Source: SMWN01 sp965221455 (GTDB lineage: Bacteria; Pseudomonadota; Gammaproteobacteria; Eutrophobiales; Eutrophobiaceae). Taken from it: 64,000 nucleotides of DNA. Numbering within the stretch: position 1 is the first letter of the stretch; each line of letters starts with the position of its first letter. Location of the stretch: assembly GCA_965221455.1 (NCBI GenBank), contig OZ244890.1:1550001-1614000 (forward strand), in the 5' to 3' direction. The notes beneath the pieces were generated by a model, which was given only the letters and a program-made list of their open reading frames with translations, did not search any database and had not been told where the DNA came from. The translations under genes and the position numbers were made by a program. Positions 56,264-64,000 of this stretch are shown here, in pieces.

Positions 56264-59200
56264 ATGGACAACTGGAACACGGCTCAGACGGTGACGGTGA
56301 CGGGTGAGCAGGATGATGATGCGGACAACGAGACTGTCTCTCTGACGCACACGTCGACCGGCGGCGGTCCTGCCTATGCAGGTCCTCCTGCGGTGACGAT
56401 AGCCCCCGTGAATGTGACGGTGACTGATAACGAGACGGCGCGCGTGACGGTGAGTCAAACCGCGCTGACGTTCGATGAGGGCACGACCAACACCACCTAT
56501 ACGCTGGTGCTGGATGTCCCACCGACGGCGGATATGACGATTTCGGTGATGAGTAGCGACGCTGGAGCGGCGTCGGTGAGTCCAGCGACACTGAGCTTTA
56601 CCACGACCGACTGGGAGACGCCCAAGACGGTGATGGTGACGGGTGAGCAGGATGCTGATGCGGACAACGAGACTGTCTCTCTGACGCACACGTCGACCGG
56701 CGGCGGTCCTGCCTATGCAGGTCCTCCTGCGGTGACGATAGCCCCCGTGAATGTGATGGTGGATGATGACGAGGAAGCGGACGTGACGGTGATGGGTCAG
56801 TTCCCACTGGCGGTTGGCGAAGGTGCGACCGCCACCTATACGCTGGAGTTAACCAGCCAGCCGAGGTATGACGTGGTGATTTCGGTGATGAGTAGCGACG
56901 CTGGAGCGGCGAGGGTGAGTCCAGCGATGCTGACCTTTACCATGGACGACTGGGATACGCCCAAGATGTTTACAGTGATGGCTGTTGATGATGATGACGC
57001 GAATAACGAGCGCGTGGTGCTCACGCATACGGCGAGCAGTACGGATATGGCCTACAGTAGTGAAGGTGGTCGTGTGACGATAGACACTGTCACCGTGAAT
57101 GTGACTGATAACGACATGGCGGGGGTGACGGTGAGTGAAACCGCGCTGAGGCTCGGCGAAGGAGAGATGGGTAACTATATGCTGATGTTGAATACCCGAC
57201 CGAATGTTGATGTGACGATTATGGTGGCGGCGACTGGCGACACGGATGCGGCGACGGTCAACCCGACAACACTGACCTTTACCAGTCTTGACTGGAACAC
57301 GGGTAAGACGGTGACGGTGACGGGTGTTGATGACGGTGACGCGAACGAGGAGACCGTCACCCTGACGCATACGGCGGAGAGCGGAGGGACTGCCTATGAT
57401 GGTGTGCCGATAGCTGGTGTGATTGTGACGGTGACTGATAATGAGAGGGTGGGTGTGGCTGTGAGTAAGGCCAGACTGGACTTGAATGAAGGAGGGACCG
57501 ACACCTATACGCTGATGTTGACCAGCCAGCCGAGGAATGACGTGGTGATTACGGTGGCGAGTGGCGACGCGGATGCGGTGTCGGTGGATCCAATGATGCT
57601 GACCTTTGACATGGCCGACTGGAACACGGGTAAGACGGTGACGGTGATGGGTGCGCAGGATGATGACGCGAACAACGAAGTCGATGTGGAGATCACGCAT
57701 ACGGCGAGCAGCACGGATGCGGATTATAATGGTAATGCGGTGACGATAGCCCCCGTGAATGTGAATGTGGATGATGACGAGGAGGCGGGCGTGACGGTGA
57801 CTCCTGCCATACTAAGCGTGAATGAAGGAGAGACCGTCACCTATAGGCTGGCGTTGACCAGCCAGCCAGCGAATGTCGTGACGATTTCGGTGACGAGTAA
57901 CGACCCTGGAGCGGCGTCGGTGAGTCCAGCGACGCTGACCTTTTCCACGACCGACTGGGAGACGCTCAAGACGGTGATGGTGACGGGCGAGCAGGATGAT
58001 GACGCGAACAACGAAGTCAATGTGCAGCTCACGCATACGGCGGAGAGCACGGATGCAACCTATAATGGTCGTGCGGTGACGATAGGTCCCGTGGCGGTGA
58101 CGGTGGATGATGACGAGATGGTGAGAGTGGCTGTGAGTCGGACCGAGTTGACGATCGCCGAAGGTGCTACCGCCGAGTATACCCTGAGGTTGGCTACCCA
58201 GCCGAGGTTGGCTGTGACGATTGCGGTGATGACTGACGACGAGGGTGCGGCGACAGTTAACCCTGCGTCACTGATTTTTACCCCAGCCGACTGGAACGTG
58301 GCCAAGGCTGTGACGGTGAATGGTGTTGATGACAATGATGTGAGCAACGAGAGCGTGAATCTCACGCATATGGCGGAGAGCGCGAGTATTGACTATAACG
58401 GTGTGAGGATAGATGCCGTGGCGGTGACGGTGACTGATAACGACAGGGCGGGCGTGATTGTGAGTCAAACCGCGCTGACGCTCGGCGAAGGTGCGACCGG
58501 CACCTATACGCTGATGTTGAGAAGCGAGCCGACGCATGACGTGACGATTGCGTTGACCAATCCGGACATGGATGCGGTGGCAGTCGATGCCACGTCACTG
58601 ACCTTTACCACTCTTAACTGGAACATGGCCCGGACGGTGATGGTGACGGGTGAGCAGGACGCTGATGCGAACAACGAGCGCGTGCGACTCACGCATACGG
58701 CGACCAGCATGGATACGGCCTATAATGGTAATGCGGTGACGATAGCCCCCGTGAATGTGAATGTAGATGATGACGAGGATGCGGACGTGACGGTAGTGGG
58801 TCAATTCCCACTGGCGGTTAGCGAAGGAGCGACCGCCACCTATAAGCTGGAATTGACCAGCCCGCCGACGGTGGATGTGACGGTTGCGGTGATGAGCAGC
58901 ACTGCCGCTGCGACAGTCAACTCCACGCCCCCGTTGCCGCTGATTTTTACCAGTGCTAACTGGAACACGGCTCAGACCGTGATGGTGATGGGTGCGGAAG
59001 ATGCTGATGCGAACAACGAGACCGCCACTCTGACGCATACGCTGTCCGGCGGTGGTCCTGCCTATGTGGGTGTGATGATACAGAATATCACCGTGAATGT
59101 GACTGATAACGAGGCAGTGGGCGTGACAGTGAGTCCTGCCACACTGGAAGTTGCCGAAGGCGCTACCGTCAACTATACGATGGTACTGAATACCCGACCG

Positions 59201-60535
59201 AGTACTGAGGTGGCGATTGCGGTAGTGGTGCCGACGGGTGCCGGTGTAACGGTGAGTCCAACAACCCCGCTGACCTTTACCACGAGCAACTGGAACACGG
59301 CCCGGACGGTGATGGTGACAGGTGTTGCGGATGCTGACGCGAACAACGAGAGCGTACAACTCACGCATACCGTAACGACTACAGACAACGACTATCGTAC
59401 AGTGACGCCGCTGCCTGTGTCGGTGACAGTGAATGATGACGAGACGGCGGGCGTGATTGTGAGTCAAACCGCGCTGACGCTCGGCGAAGGAGTGACCGGC
59501 ATTTATACGCTGATGTTGAGCAGCGAGCCGACGCATGACGTGACGATTGCGTTGACCAATCCGGACATGGGTGCGGTGGCAGTCGATACCACGTCACTGA
59601 CCTTTACCACTCTTAACTGGAACATGGCCCGGACGGTGATGGTGACGGGTGAGCAAGACACTGATGCGAACAACGAGCGCGTGCGCCTCACGCATACGGC
59701 GACCAGCATGGATACGGCCTACAATGGTAATGCGGTGACGATAGATGCTGTTGATGTGACAGTGAATGATAACGAGACAGTGGGTGTGGCCGTGAGTGCT
59801 GTCACGTTGGAAGTTGCTGAAGGTGGTACCGGCAACTATACACTGGCGCTGGATAGTCGGCCAGGTGCTGCTGTGACGATTGTGGTGAGGAGTGGAGACG
59901 AGGCAGCGGTGACGGTCAGCCCCGGTTCACTGACCTTTACCACAGTCGACTGGGCGACGCCCAAGACGGTGACGGTGACGGGTGAGCAAGATGCTGATGC
60001 GAGCGATGACACTGGCGTGCAGCTCAGTCACACCGTAACCAGTATAGATCTCGCCTATAATGCAGTGAAGCCAGCCGCTGTGGCAGTGACGGTGAATGAT
60101 GACGAGATGGCGGGTGTGACCGTGAGTGCTGTCACACTGGACGTAAACGAAGGAGAGACCGGCATCTATACAATGATGTTGAATAGTCGTCCGAGTGCTG
60201 CTGTGACGATTGCGGTGAGGAGTGGGGATTCTGATGCGGTGATGACGACCACACCGTTGACCTTCAACAGAGACAACTGGAACGTGGCCCAGACGGTGAC
60301 GGTGAGAGGTGTGGAGGACATGGATGCGAACAACGAAACCGGCGTGGAACTCACGCATGCGGCGACCAGCATGGATACGGCCTATAGTGGTGTGCCGATA
60401 GCCGCTGTGGCGGTGACGGTGGATGATGACGAGGAAGCGGGCGTGACCGTGAGTCAAACCGCGCTGACAGTTTCGGAAGGCGGTAACGCTCACTATACGC
60501 TGGCACTGACTGACCAGACCGACGTGCTGACGTGA
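56264..60535 (+). CDS. Giant Calx-beta repeat protein, long intact section
   Basis: 1423 codons in one frame, without internal breaks, covering about twelve full Calx-beta-like repeats plus partial ones at both ends. Each repeat has the order V-x-V-S-x-x-x-L-x-(V/L)-x-E-G, Y-x-L-x-L, V-T-I-x-V, L-T-F-x-x-x-x-W-(N/D), V-T-G-x-x-D-x-D-(A)-(N/D)-(N/D)-E, L-T-H-T and V-x-V-D-D-D-E. Acidic D-D-D-E/D-N-D turns are the calcium sites of the Calx-beta fold. Repeats here are diverged from each other (unlike 50.3-56.3 kb), which is why this part assembles cleanly. The frame ends at TGA 60533 after ALTDQTDVLT, where neighbours have ALNTRPSADV. Confidence 0.8.
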   Translation: MDNWNTAQTVTVTGEQDDDADNETVSLTHTSTGGGPAYAGPPAVTIAPVNVTVTDNETARVTVSQTALTFDEGTTNTTYTLVLDVPPTADMTISVMSSDAGAASVSPATLSFTTTDWETPKTVMVTGEQDADADNETVSLTHTSTGGGPAYAGPPAVTIAPVNVMVDDDEEADVTVMGQFPLAVGEGATATYTLELTSQPRYDVVISVMSSDAGAARVSPAMLTFTMDDWDTPKMFTVMAVDDDDANNERVVLTHTASSTDMAYSSEGGRVTIDTVTVNVTDNDMAGVTVSETALRLGEGEMGNYMLMLNTRPNVDVTIMVAATGDTDAATVNPTTLTFTSLDWNTGKTVTVTGVDDGDANEETVTLTHTAESGGTAYDGVPIAGVIVTVTDNERVGVAVSKARLDLNEGGTDTYTLMLTSQPRNDVVITVASGDADAVSVDPMMLTFDMADWNTGKTVTVMGAQDDDANNEVDVEITHTASSTDADYNGNAVTIAPVNVNVDDDEEAGVTVTPAILSVNEGETVTYRLALTSQPANVVTISVTSNDPGAASVSPATLTFSTTDWETLKTVMVTGEQDDDANNEVNVQLTHTAESTDATYNGRAVTIGPVAVTVDDDEMVRVAVSRTELTIAEGATAEYTLRLATQPRLAVTIAVMTDDEGAATVNPASLIFTPADWNVAKAVTVNGVDDNDVSNESVNLTHMAESASIDYNGVRIDAVAVTVTDNDRAGVIVSQTALTLGEGATGTYTLMLRSEPTHDVTIALTNPDMDAVAVDATSLTFTTLNWNMARTVMVTGEQDADANNERVRLTHTATSMDTAYNGNAVTIAPVNVNVDDDEDADVTVVGQFPLAVSEGATATYKLELTSPPTVDVTVAVMSSTAAATVNSTPPLPLIFTSANWNTAQTVMVMGAEDADANNETATLTHTLSGGGPAYVGVMIQNITVNVTDNEAVGVTVSPATLEVAEGATVNYTMVLNTRPSTEVAIAVVVPTGAGVTVSPTTPLTFTTSNWNTARTVMVTGVADADANNESVQLTHTVTTTDNDYRTVTPLPVSVTVNDDETAGVIVSQTALTLGEGVTGIYTLMLSSEPTHDVTIALTNPDMGAVAVDTTSLTFTTLNWNMARTVMVTGEQDTDANNERVRLTHTATSMDTAYNGNAVTIDAVDVTVNDNETVGVAVSAVTLEVAEGGTGNYTLALDSRPGAAVTIVVRSGDEAAVTVSPGSLTFTTVDWATPKTVTVTGEQDADASDDTGVQLSHTVTSIDLAYNAVKPAAVAVTVNDDEMAGVTVSAVTLDVNEGETGIYTMMLNSRPSAAVTIAVRSGDSDAVMTTTPLTFNRDNWNVAQTVTVRGVEDMDANNETGVELTHAATSMDTAYSGVPIAAVAVTVDDDEEAGVTVSQTALTVSEGGNAHYTLALTDQTDVLT

Positions 60536-63500
60536 TGATTACGGTGAGGAGTGCCGATACTGATGCTGTGTCAGTCAATCCAACAACGCCGCTGACCTTT
60601 ACCACGAGCAACTGGAACACGGCCCAGGTCGTGATGGTGACGGGAGTTGAAGATGCTGATGCAAGCAACGAGAGCGAGCAGATTACTCATACTGTGACGA
60701 GTACAGACACCGGCTATAACGGAGTGACGCCGATGGCTGTGACAGTGAATGTGAATGATAACGAAGCGGTGGGTGTGACGGTAAGTCAAACCACACTGGC
60801 AGTTACCGAAGGCGGTACCGGCACCTACATGTTGGCACTGAATACCCAACCGAGTACTGATGTGTCGATTGCGGTAGTGGTGCCGACGGGTGCCGGTGTA
60901 ACGGTGAGTCCAACAACGCCGCTGACCTTTACCATGGCCAACTGGAACGTGGCCCGGGCAGTGATGGTGACAGGTGAGCAGGATATGGACGCGAACAACG
61001 AGAGCGTACAACTCACGCATACCGTAACGACTACAGACAACGACTATCGTACAGTGACGCCGCTGCCTGTGTCGGTGACAGTGAATGATGACGAGACGGC
61101 GGGCGTGATTGTGAGTCAAACCGCGCTGACGCTCGGCGAAGGTGCGACCGGCACCTATATGCTGATGTTGAGCAGCGAGCCGACGCATGACGTGACGATT
61201 GCGTTGACCAATCCGGACATGGGTGCGGTGGCAGTCGATACCACGTTACTGACCTTTACCACTCTTAACTGGAACATGGCCCGGACGGTGATGGTGACGG
61301 GTGAGCAAGACACTGATGCGAACAACGAGCGCGTGCGCCTCACGCATGCGGCGACCAGTACGGATACGGCCTATAGTGGTGTAACGATAGGCGCTGTTGA
61401 TGTGACGGTGAATGATGACGATACGGCGGATGTGACGGTGAGTGCTATCGCACTGGACGTAAACGAAGGTGGTACCGCCACCTATACACTGGCACTGACT
61501 ACCCGACCGAGTGCTGATGTAATGATTACGGTGATGAGTGACGATAGAGAAGCAGTGACGGCGACCACATCGTTGACCTTCACCATGGACAACTGGAACG
61601 TGGCCAAAGCGGTGACGGTGAGAGGTGTTGAGGACGCTGATGCGAACGATGAAACCGCCGTGCGACTCACGCATGCGGCGACCAGTACGGATGCGGCCTA
61701 CAATGGTAGTGTGGTGTCGATAGCCGCGGTGGCGGTGACGGTGGATGATAACGATACAGCGGGCGTGACCGTGAGCACGCCCGGGCTGACGGTCGGCGAG
61801 GGCAGTACCGGCACCTATATGGTGGCACTGAATACCCGACCGAGTGCTGACGTGATGATTACGGTGGAGAGTGGCAACACTGCTGCTGCGACGGTCAGTC
61901 CTGCGTCACTGACTTTTACCATGGATGACTGGAACACAGGCAAGACCGTGACGGTGAGCGGTATTGAAGACGCTGATGCGACCGACGCAACTGTGCAACT
62001 CACGCATGCGGCGACCAGCGTGGATACGGCCTACAATGGTAATGCGGTGACGATAGCTGCGGTGGCCGTCACCGTGGATGATAACGAGGAAGCGGGCGTG
62101 ACCGTGAGTACTACCAGACTAGAGGTTGCTGAAGGTGGTACCGGCACCTACACACTGGCACTGAATACCCGACCGAGTGCTGAGGTGAAGATTACGGTGA
62201 TGAGTGCCGATAGAGAAGCAGTGACGGCGACCACGTCGTTGACCTTCACCGTGGCCAACTGGAACGTGGCCAGGATGGTGACGGTGAGAGGTGTTGAGGA
62301 CGCTGATGCGAACGATGAAACCGGCGTGCTGCTCAGTCATGCGGTGACGAGTACGGACTCGACCTATAATGGCGCGGTGTTATCTGCGGTGGCTGTGACC
62401 GTGGACGATGACGAGGCGGCGGGAGTGAGCGTGGTTAGTACCGCGTTGATGGTTAGTGAGGGTGGTATCGGCACCTATACACTGGAACTGAATACCCGAC
62501 CGAGTGCTGATGTACTGATTGCGGTGGTGGTGCCGCCGGGTGCTGGTGCGACGGTGAATCCAACGCCGCTGACCTTCACCATGGACAACTGGAACACGAC
62601 GCAGACGGTGACGGTGACGGGTGTTGAAGATGCTGATGCGAACAACGCAAGCGTGGAACTCACGCATACCGTGACGAGTACAGACCCTGGCTATCGTGCA
62701 GTGATACCGGCGGCAGTGTCGGTGACGGTGAATGATAACGAGGCAGTGGGAGTGAGCGTGAGTAGCAGCACACTAAAGGTTGCTGAAGGCGGTACCGGCA
62801 TCTATACACTGGAACTGAATACCCGGCCGAGTGCTGAGGTGATGATTACGGTGATGAGTGCCGATAGAGAAGCAGTGACGGCGACCACGCCGTTGACCTT
62901 CACCGTGGACAACTGGAACAGCGCTCAGACAGTGATGGTGAGGGGTGTTGCGGATGCCGATGCGAACAACGAAAGCGTACAGCTTAGTCATACCGTGACG
63001 AGTACAGACGCTGGCTATAATGCAGTGATGCCGCTCGCCGTGATTGTGACGGTGGATGATGACGAGACGGCAGGCGTGACGGTGACGCCGACTGAACTGA
63101 GAGTCGGCGAGGGCAGTACCGGCACCTATATGGTGGTACTGACTACCCGACCGAGTGCTGATGTGATGATTACGGTGGCGAGTGATGACATGGGTGCGGC
63201 GACATTCAGCCCGGCGTCACTGACCTTTGGCGCAAGCGACTGGAACACGGCCAAGACGGTGATGGTGACGGGTGAGCAGGATGCTGATGCGAACGACGAG
63301 AATGTACAACTCACACATACGGTGAGCAGCAGCGACAGGCACTATAGTTCGCTGACGCCGTCTGCTGTGGCGCTCTCCGTGATTGATGACGAGACGGCGG
63401 GCGTGAACGTGATGCCGACTGAACTGACGGTTGGCGAGGGCAGTACCGTCGGCTACACGCTGGTACTGGATACCCCGCCGACGGACGCGGTGACGGTGGT

Positions 63501-64000
63501 GGTGACGAGTGCTGACCCGGGTGCGGTGGAAGTCAGCCCCACGGAACTGACCTTTACCACAGCCGACTTTAACATGCTCAAGACGGTGCTGGTGACGGGT
63601 GTTCGGGACACTGATACGAACAGCGAGCGGGTTAGAATCACGCATACGGTGAGCAGCAACGATACGCGCTATGCGAGGGTGACACCGGACGCCGTGGTTG
63701 TGACTGTTTCGGAGGTCGATCTTGATGTGGATGGCAGCGGCGGCGCTGCGAATCAGAGTGATGGTCTGATGATAGGCCGGTACCTGTTTGGTATTCGTGA
63801 CACTGTGGGCTTGGTTGATACTATCCCGGGGAGTCCATCGTTTGATGCGGTAACGGCGAATCTTGCGCGGGCTGTGGCCAGTGGTCGTCTTGATGTGGAT
63901 GGCAGCGGCGGCGCTGCGAATCAGAGTGATGGTCTGATGATAGGCCGGTACCTGTTTGGTATTCGTGACGAGGTGGGTTTGCTTGATACTATCCCGGGCA
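60529..64000 (+). CDS. Giant Calx-beta repeat protein, C-terminal section, runs off the window
   Basis: The frame resumes at DVMITV (60529) and stays open to the window edge, with nine further complete Calx-beta-like repeats. From 63718 the tail is VDLDVDGSGGAANQSDGLMI followed by GRYLFGIRD, a spacer (TIPGSPSFDAVTANLARAVA) and a second LDVDGSGG...GRYLFGIRD copy, the same duplicated dockerin-like end as the gene at 8760. By analogy the stop should lie about 30-60 bases beyond the window. The protein is expected to be secreted and calcium-binding; no anchor is seen. Confidence 0.8.
63718..63998 (+). repeat. Duplicated dockerin-like EF-hand tail
   Basis: Two copies, starting at 63721 and 63889, of a segment encoding LDVDGSGGAANQSDG and GRYLFGIRD, almost identical in DNA. 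The corresponding pair in the 8760 gene is at 14230-14310 and 14398-14490 with DPNQSDG in place of AANQSDG. D-V-D-G-S-G-G is a calcium-binding loop like that of type I dockerins. Confidence 0.8.

Larger units (their letters stand above)
52006..56760 (+). repeat. Tandem 339-bp Calx-beta repeats (second family)
   Basis: The marker GATAGCCCCCGTGAATGTGA recurs near 52346, 52685, 53695, 54035, 54374, 54714, 55053, 55392 and 55731: spacing 339 bp (113 codons) or 340 bp where an extra G in GATGGAGGGC breaks the frame. The family encodes ARVMVSETDLMFDEGTTNTT at its start and STGGGPAYAGPPAVTIAPVN at its end. Occasional 327-type segments are interleaved. Confidence 0.85.

Noticed and set aside
51746..61188. 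Long open frames on the minus strand across the Calx-beta array (up to 528 codons, rich in Arg, His and Ser)
   Set aside because: They are antisense shadows of a GC-rich, codon-periodic repeat array. Their composition is unnatural and identical each time the repeat recurs.

Overview
The window looks like the chromosome of an uncultured or little-studied gammaproteobacterium (betaproteobacterial ancestry cannot be excluded). The support is a TonB2/TtpC-type energy-transduction operon, an MSHA-type pilus locus with a MshE-like ATPase, a class II DAHP synthase, an SAH riboswitch in front of ahcY, and the general gene style. No rRNA, tRNA or CRISPR was seen.

Layout. (1) 1-7916, plus strand: the tail of a TonB-dependent receptor, an alpha/beta hydrolase, a class II DAHP synthase, then a tight six-gene operon (DUF3450-like protein, TtpC-like MotA/TolQ/ExbB protein, ExbB, ExbD, TonB, TPR protein) that should energise outer-membrane receptors such as the one at the window edge. 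(2) 7917-14558: a relic-bearing spacer, then a 1932-residue secreted protein with three thrombospondin-like repeats, two Ig-like repeats, eight Calx-beta-like repeats and a duplicated dockerin-like calcium-binding tail. (3) 14559-21780: a 6.5-kb nest of dead mobile DNA. An IS3-family element with recognisable ends was internally deleted and tandemly duplicated (727-786 bp units), then inverted and scrambled. Inside it sits a 364-bp mini-element: a GIY-YIG nuclease reading frame bounded by perfect 30-bp inverted repeats, with several 222-bp deletion derivatives using the same ends. (4) 21780-41465: an ABC exporter pair interleaved with a pilin that has a sigma-54-type promoter, a membrane histidine kinase, and a minus-strand MSHA-like pilus assembly cluster ending upstream in an NtrC-type regulator. 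(5) 41499-46583: metF, ahcY (with a sigma-70-like promoter and SAH riboswitch) and metK, the activated methyl cycle, with a patch of small genes and an HNH relic between ahcY and metK. (6) 46750-48978: a thioredoxin-like protein, a periplasmic cupredoxin, and an unusual PpnP-PilZ fusion. (7) 49073-64000: a relic of a Calx-beta/dockerin gene 3' end, then a giant Calx-beta repeat gene that runs off the window (about 4.7 thousand codons if all breaks are closed).

Connections. The kinase at 25278 and the NtrC-type regulator at 41465 bracket the pilus genes, and the pilin has a -24/-12 sequence; this resembles PilS/PilR control of a pilin. Cyclic di-GMP is a possible common theme (MshEN-like domain of the pilus ATPase; PilZ domain of the PpnP fusion). 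The two large repeat proteins share the Calx-beta and dockerin-like architecture and are probably paralogous surface or secreted adhesins.

Caution. Frame breaks in the giant gene lie mainly where two near-identical repeat families differ, and 17.0-19.6 kb is a patchwork of short damaged repeat pieces. Both patterns could come from assembly or polishing of repeats as well as from biology.
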